This document shows, in pieces, positions 53,721 to 62,895 of a stretch of 64,000 nt of DNA (position 1 is its first letter; the number at the start of each line of letters is the position of its first letter). The translations under genes were made by a program, and so were the position numbers. The stretch spans positions 3,906,001 through 3,970,000 of the forward strand of contig NC_018017.1 in assembly GCF_000243155.2 (NCBI RefSeq), written 5' to 3'. This DNA is from Desulfitobacterium dehalogenans ATCC 51507 (GTDB taxonomy: Bacteria; Bacillota; Desulfitobacteriia; Desulfitobacteriales; Desulfitobacteriaceae). Below the pieces are notes generated by a model. The model was not told where the DNA came from and searched no databases. It worked only from the letters and a program-made list of their open reading frames with translations.

Positions 53721-54719
53721 CTATTCAGTGAAGACTTGGGCAGCTTTCTTGAGGATGTCGGCTGGGATGGTTATGCCGATAGCATCAGCTGTTTTTTGAT
53801 TGAGGTAGATGTCCATATCGGTCATGGATTTAACAGGGATGTCACCAGGATTTTTCCCGTTAAGGATTTCAGCGGCCATTTTCCCGGTCTCTTGACCAAG
53901 AACGGTGTAGTTAATACCATAAGTCGCAAGGCCTCCGTCTTTTACCAAAGAATCTGCTCCTACATAAACCGGAACTTGTGCTTTATTGGCGGCTTGTGCC
54001 ACGGCGGGCATGGCACTGGCTACGGTATTATCGATAGGAATAAAGATAGCGTCCACTTTGCCGGTTAAGGAGTTGACTGCTTGCAGAACTTCAGAGCTGT
54101 TGGTTACGGTAGCTTCGATTACCTGGATGTTCTTCACGACAGCATAGTCTTTCAGATCCTTGATCACGGAGACAGAGTTGGTCTCACTGGTGCTGTAAAG
54201 TGCTCCAACGGTTTTGATTCCGGGAGTGATCTGCTCGGCTAAGCCCATAATTTTCTCCGGAGAAACCCGGTCTGAGGTCCCGGTCACATTACCGCCGGGT
54301 CTTTCCATGTTGGTGACAAGCCCTGAGCCTAAGGGATCCGTAGCCGCTGAGAAGACGATAGGAATTTCTTTAGATTCACTGACCACCGCCTGAGCCGACG
54401 GAGTGGCGATGGCAATAATTAAATCATAATTATTCTCAACAAATTTTTGGGCAATGGTTTTAAGATTGGTTTGGTCTCCCTGAGCATTTTTATAGTCGAT
54501 TATAATATTTTCGTCATGTTTAAATCCTTGGGCCGCAAGCTCGGCAATAGTGGATTCGCGAATGGTATTCAGGGAAGGGTGTTCGACGATTTGAACAATC
54601 CCCACCCTTGTCTTGCCGCCATCTGTGTTCCCTTGTCCTGCAGCCTTGGAACCGCAACCTGTGAGCAGTAAAGATAGTGCTAATACTCCACTTAAAATCC
54701 CCGCAAATTTCTTTTTCAT
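53721..54719 (-). CDS. trpX: Tryptophan-type ABC transporter substrate-binding lipoprotein
   Basis: I choose ATG 54719, seven bases after GGAGGA. The 332-residue product starts MKKKFAGILSGVLALSLLLTGCGSK with the lipobox LLTGC. It belongs to the ABC_sub_bind family (VGIVQIVEHPSLNTIRESTIAEL, GAQGD-like NAQGDQTNLKTIAQKFV, IPIVFSAATDPLGSGLV, GAETNSVSVIKDLK). In other Firmicutes such operons lie under tRNA-Trp T-boxes and are named TrpXYZ. The T-box here is directly upstream, so tryptophan uptake is the best assignment. Confidence 0.9.
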   Translation of the reverse strand: MKKKFAGILSGVLALSLLLTGCGSKAAGQGNTDGGKTRVGIVQIVEHPSLNTIRESTIAELAAQGFKHDENIIIDYKNAQGDQTNLKTIAQKFVENNYDLIIAIATPSAQAVVSESKEIPIVFSAATDPLGSGLVTNMERPGGNVTGTSDRVSPEKIMGLAEQITPGIKTVGALYSTSETNSVSVIKDLKDYAVVKNIQVIEATVTNSSEVLQAVNSLTGKVDAIFIPIDNTVASAMPAVAQAANKAQVPVYVGADSLVKDGGLATYGINYTVLGQETGKMAAEILNGKNPGDIPVKSMTDMDIYLNQKTADAIGITIPADILKKAAQVFTE

Positions 54720-54827
54720 TGAAGATTCCTCCACTCTTTTTCTTTTTGATTAAGATTGAGGGTTCTTCCCTGCAATATCCCCTCCATCCGCGGAAATGGC
54801 CGGGATTAGGCTCGTACCCAATCAAAA

Positions 54828-54864
54828 ACGCCTGTCCTTAAGTTTCTAACTTAAGGACAGGCGT
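54828..54864 (-). terminator. T-box-controlled terminator
   Basis: The stem has 17-base perfect arms (ACGCCTGTCCTTAAGTT side and its complement) and a 3-base loop, followed by TTTTT. It lies between the T-box sequence and trpX and is the off switch of the riboswitch. Confidence 0.9.
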
Positions 54865-55085
54865 ATAAACCTGCGGTACCACCTTAATTGATGCATGAAA
54901 TAAACCATACATCCTCTCTTGCAGGGTGCCATCACACCCTTAGCCCAGTAACGCTGGCTATGCGTCGTAAGCTACTCATTGCTTTTCGCTCCGCCCTCAG
55001 GGGCCCATTTACTCGCTCCGTTACCTGCCAGGCTTCCACCTTCCCCGGCTCTCTTTAAGGCTGGTCTTGCGGTTTTACTTCCCCA
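54828..55085 (-). promoter_or_regulatory. T-box riboswitch sensing tRNA-Trp, controlling the trpXYZ-type operon
   Basis: On the minus strand the T-box sequence AGGTGGTACCGC lies at 54873-54884, followed by the terminator. Stem I contains AGAGAGCCGG and GGTGGAAG. The specifier loop reads AAATGGGCCCCTGAG, with TGG at 55005-55007 in the codon position. TGG is tryptophan. Uncharged tRNA-Trp would stabilise the antiterminator and permit transcription. The specifier call rests on alignment with known T-box stem I layout from memory. Confidence 0.88.
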
Positions 55086-55140
55086 TCAACAGTTTAGAAC
55101 AGTTTAGCATATTATTTTCCAGGAATCAATAGAGATTTAT

Positions 55141-56136
55141 CTAAGATACCCACTGGTAAACAGTATTTTTATGATGCTTGGCCATATACATAGCCGAATC
55201 GGCTCTTTCTATAAGCTCATCGAGGGTATCGGATGAATGGCTGTCATAAGCTGCTACCCCAAAGCTGCCTGTGACTTTAATCAGGGAATCTAAATAGTCT
55301 ACCTCAAGCGCTTCCACACTTTCCCTCATGCGTTCCGCTACCATGGTAGCCTGCTCAATACCCGTATCCGGTAAGCAAATAATAAATTCTTCTCCGCCGT
55401 AGCGTCCAATGAAATCATAAGCCCTTACGATATTTCCCAAGCATTCCGCAAATTGTTGAAGAACATAATCTCCTGCCAAATGTCCATATTGGTCGTTGAC
55501 TTTCTTAAAGTAGTCAACATCTACGAGTATCATGGCAAAACCTTTTTGGGTCCGCCTGGTTCGTTCTAATTCTTCCTTGAGCCGTTCGATAAAGGCTCTG
55601 CGGTTCAGAGTGTTGGTTAAATAGTCGGTACGCGCCAGAACTTCAGCATCATCCCGTGACTTGCGCAGCTCGTCCTCAGCCTTTTTGGCAATCGTCATAT
55701 CCTGTATTTGGGCAATAAAATACTTTATATTGCCACTTTTATTGCGCACAGCGGAAAACGTTGCTCTTATCCAAAGGATATTGCCATTCTTATGAATATA
55801 GCGCTTTAAGGAAGTAAAAGAGTGAATATTACCTGCAAAAACTTCTTGAGTATAGGGAGTATCCTTCTCATGATCTTCCGGATAAATAAAATCCTTAGGA
55901 ACCATCCTAAGTAACTCTGTTCGGGTGTAGCCTACGATATCCGCATAGGCCTGGTTGACTTTTATAAAACGAAAATCAGGGCTGATTATAGCCATCCCTA
56001 AAGCTGTATGCTCAAAGGCACTTTCCATAATCCGCACTTGCTCCACGCGATCAGCCAGGATCCGTTGATATTTTTGACTGTATAAGATACCCAACCCTAG
56101 TATGAAAATCAGAAGAATCATAAGCTCAAAAGACAT
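55141..56136 (-). CDS. PAS-GGDEF diguanylate cyclase
   Basis: 331 residues with an N-terminal membrane helix (MILLIFILGLGILY, residues 6-19). A PAS/PAC domain spans about 40-150 (LGMAIISPDFRFIKVNQAYADIVGY, ending IAQIQDMT). The GGDEF domain (about 165-325) has the canonical active site RYGGEEF and an upstream DVDYFKKVNDQYGHLAGDYVL. It should synthesise c-di-GMP in response to a PAS signal. It is monocistronic, behind its own upstream space. It is the second active-looking cyclase in the window. Confidence 0.92.
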   Translation of the reverse strand: MSFELMILLIFILGLGILYSQKYQRILADRVEQVRIMESAFEHTALGMAIISPDFRFIKVNQAYADIVGYTRTELLRMVPKDFIYPEDHEKDTPYTQEVFAGNIHSFTSLKRYIHKNGNILWIRATFSAVRNKSGNIKYFIAQIQDMTIAKKAEDELRKSRDDAEVLARTDYLTNTLNRRAFIERLKEELERTRRTQKGFAMILVDVDYFKKVNDQYGHLAGDYVLQQFAECLGNIVRAYDFIGRYGGEEFIICLPDTGIEQATMVAERMRESVEALEVDYLDSLIKVTGSFGVAAYDSHSSDTLDELIERADSAMYMAKHHKNTVYQWVS

Positions 56137-56240
56137 AAGAACACCCTCTAAACACGATGTTGAGGTTATTGTGTATACATAGTTATTATACTATATTTCA
56201 TTCGATTGTACCTTAATTTTCTCCGAAAAGGACACGGATA

Positions 56241-56274
56241 AGAGAACTATTTGAACTCACTCAGATAGTTCTCT
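56241..56274 (-). terminator. Terminator of the SsuABC-type operon
   Basis: AGAGAACTAT pairs with ATAGTTCTCT, with a TGA/TCA pair in the loop. A weak T-rich tail follows. It lies just after the last gene of the operon. Confidence 0.6.
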
Positions 56275-56295
56275 CATCTCGAGAATTCTTAACTT

Positions 56296-57312
56296 TTATT
56301 TGATATTTTTAACTGCTGTCTCTCCAAAGGCTGGCGTGATGATTTTTTCATAGGGAGCAGTTTTGCTTAATTCGCCGGCATCCTGTAGTGCCTTTTGCAG
56401 AATATCGAGATCCCTTTCTTTCAATACGGGATCCTTTTTCCAACTGTCTTGATCTTTATAGCGTTTTACGACCGTGGTTAAAATCTCCTGATCTGTATCT
56501 GGGAAATGGGGCTTAATCGCTTGAGCAATTTCCTCCGGAGAGTGGGATTCTACCCAACGTTGGCCTTTATAGACAGCGTTGGTGAACTTCTGGACGATAC
56601 CGGCATTTTCCTCAATATAGCTCTTCTTAGCGAAATAGGCAGTGTAGGGCACTTCACCGCTTTCCTTACCCAGGGAAGCCACAATATAAGCTTTTCCCTC
56701 CTTCTCCATCATCGAGCCTGTAGGTTCAAAAAGAATGACATAGTCCCCTTGACCACCTAAGAAAGCTCCTGGCATGGCGTTAAATTGCATGGTGGTATCG
56801 ATGAAAACATCTTTTCCCGGGTTCAAGCCGTTATTGCGGAGAACGTATTGGAGGATGATTTCAGGCATACCGCCTTTTCTCCCTCCGATAATCGTTTTGC
56901 CTTTAAGGTTGCTCCATTTAAAGTCAGGTTCCGGCTCTCTGCCAATAAGGAAGGTGCCATCCCCATTGGTCAGTTGAGCAAAGACAATGGCATTATCTTC
57001 TTTTCCTTCATTGTATACGTAAATGGTGGCTTCCGGACCGGCAAAGCCAATCTCTACTTGACCCGTCAAGACGGCGGTCATGACTTTATCTGCTCCACCA
57101 CCGTTGGTCAGTTCGATCTCCAGACCCTCCTCTTCAAAAAACCCTTGAGATAAAGCCACATATTGAGGTGCATAGAAGATGGAATGGGTGACTTCCGATA
57201 CTCGGATTTTGGTTAATCGTTCTTGTTTTCCACCTGTATTGCCACATCCTGTTAATACCAAGGATACCACTAAAAAAACTGCTACCATAAGTAAGCCTAA
57301 TCGGCGTTTCAT
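56296..57312 (-). CDS. ABC transporter substrate-binding lipoprotein (SsuA/TauA/NMT1 family)
   Basis: I choose ATG 57312, behind GGGAGGG. The 338-residue product has the lipobox LVLTGC and the SsuA/THI5-like fold (HSIFYAPQYVALSQGFFEEEGLEIELTNGGGADKVMTAVLTGQVEIGFAGPEATIYVYNEGK). In this family the ligand may be sulfonate, taurine, nitrate or a thiamin precursor; nothing in the neighbourhood decides. It is the last gene of the three-gene ABC unit. Confidence 0.88.
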   Translation of the reverse strand: MKRRLGLLMVAVFLVVSLVLTGCGNTGGKQERLTKIRVSEVTHSIFYAPQYVALSQGFFEEEGLEIELTNGGGADKVMTAVLTGQVEIGFAGPEATIYVYNEGKEDNAIVFAQLTNGDGTFLIGREPEPDFKWSNLKGKTIIGGRKGGMPEIILQYVLRNNGLNPGKDVFIDTTMQFNAMPGAFLGGQGDYVILFEPTGSMMEKEGKAYIVASLGKESGEVPYTAYFAKKSYIEENAGIVQKFTNAVYKGQRWVESHSPEEIAQAIKPHFPDTDQEILTTVVKRYKDQDSWKKDPVLKERDLDILQKALQDAGELSKTAPYEKIITPAFGETAVKNIK

Positions 57313-57373
57313 AGTAACCCTCCCTTTTATTTTTGACACTGGTTAGGTATATAAGGATATGAAGAACTATGAG

Positions 57374-58180
57374 CTAATCTGAATTCTTGACAATGAGCTT
57401 TTCGAACAGAACCACCCCCTGATACATTAATGCTGCGGCTATGCCTAAGATGAAGACACTGGTCATCACCAAATCCAGCTTAAACACCTGTCCTCCATAA
57501 ACGATAAGATAGCCCAGGCCTGCCTTGGAGACGAGGAATTCACCGACAATGACCCCAACCCAGGAGAGCCCAACATTTATTTTCAAAGCATTGACGATGG
57601 TGGGGAAAGAGGCCGGTAGGAGAACCTTGGTGAGAACCTGAATCTTTGTTCCGCCAAAGGTATGAACCAGCTTAATTTTCTCTTGGTCTATGGATAAAAA
57701 GCCATTGAGCACTTCTAAAATAGTAACAATGAGGGAGATTGCCAGAGTCATGACGATGATGGCCGCCGGCCCTGCGCCGATCCAGACGATGAATATAGGT
57801 CCTAAGGCAATTTTAGGCAGACTGTTGAGAATAACGAGATACGGCTCTGAGACTTTGGAAATAAATTCAGACCACCAAAGGATGATGGCTATCATGGTTC
57901 CCAGGACAGTTCCTAAGATAAAGCCCACCACAGTTTCTATACAGGTAATGGCAATATGATGAAGTAATACCCCCTCTTGATGGAGAGTTATCATAGTTTG
58001 GAGCACCCGACTGGGTTGACTGGTAATGAAAGGGTCCACGATTTTGGCTCGGGCACAGATCTCCCATAAGCCCAGGGCAACGATGAGAATTAAAATCTGG
58101 GTCACTCTGACCTTGATCTTTTCCTGTCGGACTTTCTTTAAGTAGGCTCTATGTTCCGGGGAGCTATTAGACATGGACAT
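57374..58180 (-). CDS. ABC transporter permease (SsuC/TauC type)
   Basis: 268 residues with six membrane spans and the cytoplasmic EAA-like loop (VHTFGGTKIQVLTKVLLPASFPTIVNALK). It overlaps the ATPase stop by 14 bases, so translation is coupled. It belongs with SsuA/NMT1-type binding proteins. Same operon as ATPase and binding protein. Confidence 0.9.
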   Translation of the reverse strand: MSMSNSSPEHRAYLKKVRQEKIKVRVTQILILIVALGLWEICARAKIVDPFITSQPSRVLQTMITLHQEGVLLHHIAITCIETVVGFILGTVLGTMIAIILWWSEFISKVSEPYLVILNSLPKIALGPIFIVWIGAGPAAIIVMTLAISLIVTILEVLNGFLSIDQEKIKLVHTFGGTKIQVLTKVLLPASFPTIVNALKINVGLSWVGVIVGEFLVSKAGLGYLIVYGGQVFKLDLVMTSVFILGIAAALMYQGVVLFEKLIVKNSD

Positions 58181-58934
58181 CCAACTCCTTCCATACCTCT
58201 TGAAAATAGATCTGGAATTCAGGCATATCCCGAGACTTTAAAGGAGTTCTCTTTTCACAATTCATGCTAATCTCATAAACCTTCTTAATTGTCCCCGGTC
58301 GTTTACTAAGCACGACCACCCGATCCGCCATACTGATGCTCTCAGCGATATCATGGGTGACCATAATGGCAGTTTTATTCTCTTTTTTAATAATGGTATG
58401 AATATCCTCATTAACAGCCAGGCGGGTTTGATAATCCAAAGCGGAGAACGCTTCATCCAGGAGCAGGATTTGAGGATTGGTTACTAAGGTCCGAATGAGT
58501 GCTGCTCTTTGCCTCATTCCTCCGGAGAGCTGGTTGGGGTATTTATTACGAAATTCGTAAAGTCCGTAAGTCTGCAGGAGGTGCTCCGTATAGGCCTTAG
58601 CTTCCGGTGTCATGGCTTTTTGAATCTCCAGCCCCAGTTTGACATTCTGTAAAATTGTCCGCCACTCAAAAAGATGATCCTTCTGCAGCATGTAACCAAT
58701 CTTTTGGGATGTTCCTGTGACGACCTCGCCATCCACGAGAACCCTACCTGCTGTGGGGGAAATCAGTCCGCATATAATGGATAAAAGGGTCGATTTACCA
58801 CAGCCGCTGGGACCAACAATACTGACAAACTCACCTTCGTAAACATCAAACTCTATCTCATCAAGTGCTGTGATTTCTCCATTGAGGGATTGATATTTCA
58901 TGCCAAGGTTATGCAGCTCCACAACCTTTCTCAA
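58167..58934 (-). CDS. ABC transporter ATP-binding protein (SsuB/TauB type)
   Basis: 255 residues starting at TTG 58934 behind GGGGAGGGG. Walker A is VGPSGCGKSTLLSIICG, signature LSGGMRQRAALIRTLVT, Walker B ILLLDEAFSALDYQTR, H-loop VTHDIAESISMADRV. It is first in the unit; permease and binding protein follow. Ligand unknown. Confidence 0.92.
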   Translation of the reverse strand: MRKVVELHNLGMKYQSLNGEITALDEIEFDVYEGEFVSIVGPSGCGKSTLLSIICGLISPTAGRVLVDGEVVTGTSQKIGYMLQKDHLFEWRTILQNVKLGLEIQKAMTPEAKAYTEHLLQTYGLYEFRNKYPNQLSGGMRQRAALIRTLVTNPQILLLDEAFSALDYQTRLAVNEDIHTIIKKENKTAIMVTHDIAESISMADRVVVLSKRPGTIKKVYEISMNCEKRTPLKSRDMPEFQIYFQEVWKELDVHV

Positions 58935-59025
58935 TGCCCCTCCCCCCTTCTTTTTACTCTCGGCATTTTCATTATCTCTAATAGTGTATTGAATCCCGGG
59001 GAGATGGGTGAGTGTTTAAGATATG

Positions 59026-59056
59026 AAAAAATCCCCTCCTCTGGGTAGAGAAAGGG
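59026..59056 (-). terminator. Terminator of the mod operon
   Basis: TCCCTTTCTC and GAGGAGGGGA pair around a short loop. On the minus strand GATTTTTTC follows. It lies just after modC. Confidence 0.75.
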
Positions 59057-59070
59057 AATGTAAAAGCTGG

Positions 59071-59739
59071 TTAAGCTTCTATGGGTTTCAGAATTTCTTG
59101 CATACCTTTATCAATCCTTAAGATTTGACTGCCTAGTATCTCGGCTTCACGGGGATCATGGGTGACCAGAATAAAAGGAATCTGCCATTGCTTCTGAACC
59201 TTTAAAAGTTCTTGTTGGAGAAGCGCCCGGGTGTCAGGGTCCAGAGCCGAGAGGGATTCATCCAAGAGCAGGAGCTCCGGTTCCGTCATTAAAGCTCGTG
59301 CCAAAGCCACGCGCTGTTTTTCTCCTCCTGATATTTGAGAAGGATAACGCTTCCGTAAGTGACCGATTTTAAGAATGTCCAGAAGCCCCGTCACACCTAT
59401 CGCTTTATGAGAGGCTTCTGTCGATTCCGCCGGCTTAGGCTTTCCATAGAGGACGTTCTTTTCGATGGTCATATGAGGAAACAGTGCGTAATCCTGAAAG
59501 ACATAACCAATCCGGCGTTTTCGAACCGGGATATTGATTTTTTGCTCAGAAGAAAAGATGGTTTTACCATTAATCCAAATGTCTCCCTGAGTAGGGTTTT
59601 GCAACCCCGCCAAACACTGGAGGACTGTGGTCTTCCCCGCTCCCGACGGACCGACAATGGCCAGGATATGGTTATCCACCTCAAAATCCACTGCCAAGGT
59701 AAATGAGGGCAGTTTTTTCTGGAAATGCACCTTGACCAT
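59071..59739 (-). CDS. modC: Molybdate ABC transporter ATP-binding protein, short form
   Basis: 222 residues starting at ATG 59739, overlapping the modB stop, behind GGAGGA. Walker A is VGPSGAGKTTVLQCLAG, signature ISGGEKQRVALARALM, Walker B LLLLDESLSALDP, H-loop VTHDPREAEILG. The C-terminal MOP (molybdate-binding) domain of typical ModC is absent, so feedback by bound oxyanion is missing or done elsewhere. The presence of modA and modB supports molybdate; tungstate is possible. Confidence 0.9.
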   Translation of the reverse strand: MVKVHFQKKLPSFTLAVDFEVDNHILAIVGPSGAGKTTVLQCLAGLQNPTQGDIWINGKTIFSSEQKINIPVRKRRIGYVFQDYALFPHMTIEKNVLYGKPKPAESTEASHKAIGVTGLLDILKIGHLRKRYPSQISGGEKQRVALARALMTEPELLLLDESLSALDPDTRALLQQELLKVQKQWQIPFILVTHDPREAEILGSQILRIDKGMQEILKPIEA

Positions 59740-60431
59740 TAAGCTATCCTCCCATCAGGCTTGGTTGAGTTTCCCTTACCTTTTCCCCAATGATTAAGCC
59801 CGAAAATGACCAGAAAGCTGAACAACACCATGATCGATACGAGAATCCAGGCCTGACGGGCGTCTCCGGCTTCACTGGCAAAATAAATAGCCAAAGGCAT
59901 CGTGGACGTCTTACCAGGAATATTGCCGGCCAGCATGAGTGTTGCTCCAAATTCGCCGAGGGAACGGGCGAAAGCCAGTACAAAACCCGCAACACAGCCA
60001 TTCCATGCTAAAGGAATGGTGACGGTGAAGAAGATCCTTAACTCTCCGGCCCCAAGGGTACGCGCCGCTTTTTCCAATTGGGGGTCCACACTCTCGATGG
60101 CTGCTTTTACAGACTGGTACATCATAGGGAAGGATACCACCGCTGCGGCGATAATCGCCCCCCAAATGGTGAAGACCACCGTCACACCAAACAGCTCTCC
60201 CAGGAGCTTGCCGACAGGTCCGTTCTTGCCAAAAGTGTAGAGCAAGACAAATCCGACCACAGAAGGCGGCAGAACGAGTGGTAAGGTCAGAAGGGATTCC
60301 ACAACGGCCTTTCCCGTGAACTGGCGCTTAGCCATCAACGTAGCAATGGGAATAGCAAAGCAAACCACAATTACCACTGCGGCCACGGCAACTTTTATAG
60401 ATAAGATAATGGGTGAAAAATTAAAGTCCAT
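59739..60431 (-). CDS. modB: Molybdate ABC transporter permease
   Basis: 230 residues with five or more spans. It contains the ModB hallmark FARSLGEFGATLMLAGNIPGKTSTMPLAIYFA (EAA loop region) and LPLVLPPSVVGFVLLYTFGKNG. ATG 60431 lies after AGGGAATAGAG. An inverted repeat (GGTATAATC / GATTATACC, 60487-60532) stands between modA and modB and may be an mRNA stem. Confidence 0.94.
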   Translation of the reverse strand: MDFNFSPIILSIKVAVAAVVIVVCFAIPIATLMAKRQFTGKAVVESLLTLPLVLPPSVVGFVLLYTFGKNGPVGKLLGELFGVTVVFTIWGAIIAAAVVSFPMMYQSVKAAIESVDPQLEKAARTLGAGELRIFFTVTIPLAWNGCVAGFVLAFARSLGEFGATLMLAGNIPGKTSTMPLAIYFASEAGDARQAWILVSIMVLFSFLVIFGLNHWGKGKGNSTKPDGRIA

Positions 60432-60591
60432 CTCTATTCCCTCAAATTTTCCCTCAAATTTATCAGAAGTCAGTAAAAACCATAGGTATAATCAGCCTCA
60501 GCAAGAAAAACAAAGCCAAGACCGATTATACCTTTAAATGCACTGTGTTTGTACTTTATTTTGTCCTTTATCTAAAATAATTTCCAGCTTT

Positions 60592-61419
60592 TTATTTGCT
60601 TAAGTTGGTTTTAAAACCGTATTTCGCGAAGATATCCTGAGCCTCTGAACCTTTCAAATAGGTTAAGAAGGCATTAGCTGCTTCCTTTTCCTTGGTTGCC
60701 GAAACAATTCCAGCCGGATAGGTTATGGCTTTATGGCTGTCAGCTGGGAAAGCTTCTACAACTTTGACTTTTGTTGAGCCTTGAGCGTCGGATTTATAGA
60801 CAACTCCCGCTTCGGCGTTGCCGGTCTCCACATAATTCAACACCTGAGTTACATCTTTGGCCTGAACAAATTTGGGCACCAGGGTATCCCAAAGCTTAAG
60901 GGAGGTAAAGGCTTCTTTGGCATATTTGCCAGCGGGGACGGATTCCGGAGTGCCGATACCGATCTGCTTCACACTTTCCTTGGACAGATCCTGTATGGAG
61001 TTAACACTGGTATCGTTGGCACCGACAACAAGAACCAAATCATTTCCCACCAGATTGACAACGCTGTCTTTATCCATTAAGTTCTTTTCCAAGAGAGCAT
61101 CCACCTGGGATTTTCCTGCTGAAATAAACAGATCAGCCGGAGCTCCCTGTTCAATTTGCTGCTGCAGGGTTCCTGAAGCACCCATGTTAAAGGTCAGTTT
61201 AACATTAGGCTCTTTCGCGGCATAATCCTTTTGAATCTCATCCAAGGCATTTTTCAAACTGGCCGCTGCGGAAACAATCAGCTCCGTTTGTTTGGCAGGC
61301 TCTTGGGGTGCTCCCCCATTATTGCCGCTGTTAGCGTTACCGGTGTTGCTGGCACACCCGGTTAAACCTAAAGAAAGTACCATACCGGAAATCAATAGGG
61401 CCTTAATCCACTTTTTCAT
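60592..61419 (-). CDS. modA: Molybdate-binding lipoprotein
   Basis: 275 residues starting at ATG 61419 behind AGGAGG. Lipobox LGLTGCASN; the mature part is ModA-like (LIVSAAASLKNALDEIQKDYA, FNMGASGTLQQQIEQGAPADLFISAGKSQVDALLEK, NYVETGNAEAGVVYKSDA). It captures molybdate or tungstate. It is the first gene of modABC. A regulator gene is divergently placed upstream. Confidence 0.94.
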   Translation of the reverse strand: MKKWIKALLISGMVLSLGLTGCASNTGNANSGNNGGAPQEPAKQTELIVSAAASLKNALDEIQKDYAAKEPNVKLTFNMGASGTLQQQIEQGAPADLFISAGKSQVDALLEKNLMDKDSVVNLVGNDLVLVVGANDTSVNSIQDLSKESVKQIGIGTPESVPAGKYAKEAFTSLKLWDTLVPKFVQAKDVTQVLNYVETGNAEAGVVYKSDAQGSTKVKVVEAFPADSHKAITYPAGIVSATKEKEAANAFLTYLKGSEAQDIFAKYGFKTNLSK

Positions 61420-61801
61420 CCTTAAACCTCCTGAAAGTTATCTTTTATTTTCTTCGATTCAATTATTTATGTAAATTGATAGACTTTTGGCGTCAAAACG
61501 TCAAAGTTCCCAATATTTTTTGGTTTTAGCTATTCGTTCTAGTATTAAAACACCTTGAGAGAACGCAAACAAAAAGAATAGAACCAAAGAAAAGGGGAAT
61601 AAACCAAACGTAATTGCACTCTTACTAGAACTTAAGTTTAGATCAACGCCAACAAACACCATTTACCAATCAACATAAACAAACATAACCGAACTTTAGG
61701 TCTATTATATATTATGATATAATCGTTATCAAGATGTAAATAGACACTCGCTAGCCTTTTACTTATTGTTCAATAGGTTAATTATGGGGGGAGAGATTTC
61801 C
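61420..61801. promoter_or_regulatory. Divergent control region of modABC and its regulator
   Basis: About 380 AT-rich bases with no gene. It holds a short inverted repeat TTTTGGCGTCAAAA (61485-61498), CGTTCT/AGAACG arms (61535-61540 and 61560-61565), and TATAAT (61718-61723) as probable -10 for the regulator. Any of these could be a binding site for the regulator. Confidence 0.5.
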
Positions 61802-62806
61802 TTGTCCAATGTGACTTATACTCCTGAGGAAGTCGCAAGCATTCTGAAAATCTCTAAATTTACGGTATACGAAATGATTAAACACGGCGACCTCAGCGCT
61901 TACCGCATCGGCCGTAAATTTCGCATCGAAAGTGCGGATCTGGAAAATTACATCCGCAGATCCAAGGGTGACTGTTCGACTTCGTCCTCTGGAAATACAA
62001 TCAATCTTCCGCTGTCAGGTGATGCTCCACCGAGCGGTCCGGACGGCCGGGAGAAAACTACTGACACGCATCCTGCCTTTCCAGGTTCTACGCTTCCGGA
62101 TCAAAGTTTGGTAATCTGCGGTCAAGATATCATCTTGGATATTTTAACCCGTCATTTGCATAAGCAATTTCCTCAAGTCCTTTTTCTTCGCCAATACAGC
62201 GGCAGCCTGGATGGCCTGATTGCTCTTTACCGCGGTCAAGCTAACGTGGTTACCACTCATTTATGGGATAGCGATACCAATGAATATAACATTCCCTATG
62301 TCAGGAGATTGTTACCCGGGCATCCGGCCTGCATCATCAATCTGGTTTATCGCATGGAAGGCTTCTATGTAGCCAAAGGAAATCCAAGAAAAATCTTTAC
62401 TTGGAGCGACTTAGGTCGATCCGATATTCGCTTTGTTAACCGCGAACGTGGATCCGGGGCACGGGTACTTCTGGACGAACAGCTTCGTCTTGCCCATATT
62501 CCTCATCACAGTGTGCGAGGATATGAGGATGAGGAGATGTCTCATATGGCTGTTGCCAGTCGAGTAGCCCGTGGTGAAGCCGATGTAGGGCTGGGGATTG
62601 AAAAGGCTGCTATGCAAGTAAGCTCTTTAGATTTTGTGCCTCTGCACAAGGAACGCTATGATCTCGTTATTCGCAAGGAGGATTTGGTAAAACCCCATTT
62701 TCAGGCTTTATTGAGCATTTTGAATTCCGAGGTTTTCCACAATGAGGTAGCGGGAATTGGTGGGTATGATATCACTGATATGGGGAAAATTATGGGAGAA
62801 GTTTAA
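61802..62806 (+). CDS. One-component regulator: excisionase-type HTH fused to molybdate-type periplasmic-binding domain
   Basis: I choose TTG 61802, eight bases after GGGGGAGAG; a frame from 61766 lacks a site. The 334-residue product has a MerR/Xis-like HTH at residues 5-55 (TPEEVASILKISKFTVYEMIKHGDLSAYRIGRKFRIESADLENYI), then a Ser/Thr/Pro linker. A type II periplasmic-binding domain without signal peptide follows (about 115-330; VTTHLWDSDTNEYNIPYVRRLLPG, GSGARVLLDEQL, VASRVARGEADVGLGIEKAAMQ). Such fusions sense a ligand inside the cell, usually molybdate or tungstate. Divergence from modABC supports regulation of molybdate uptake in place of ModE. Confidence 0.85.
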   Translation: MSNVTYTPEEVASILKISKFTVYEMIKHGDLSAYRIGRKFRIESADLENYIRRSKGDCSTSSSGNTINLPLSGDAPPSGPDGREKTTDTHPAFPGSTLPDQSLVICGQDIILDILTRHLHKQFPQVLFLRQYSGSLDGLIALYRGQANVVTTHLWDSDTNEYNIPYVRRLLPGHPACIINLVYRMEGFYVAKGNPRKIFTWSDLGRSDIRFVNRERGSGARVLLDEQLRLAHIPHHSVRGYEDEEMSHMAVASRVARGEADVGLGIEKAAMQVSSLDFVPLHKERYDLVIRKEDLVKPHFQALLSILNSEVFHNEVAGIGGYDITDMGKIMGEV

Positions 62807-62827
62807 CTACTTTCTGCGCTAATAATC

Positions 62828-62860
62828 AAGCCAGCCCTCTTAATTTAAGAGGGCTGGCTT
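62828..62860 (+). terminator. Terminator of the regulator gene
   Basis: The stem has perfect 16-base arms with a single-base loop (AAGCCAGCCCTCTTAA and its complement). TTTT follows on the plus strand. Confidence 0.9.
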
Positions 62861-62895
62861 TTTGCTATGCTGAAAAAGGCCCGAAAGCTGAATCT

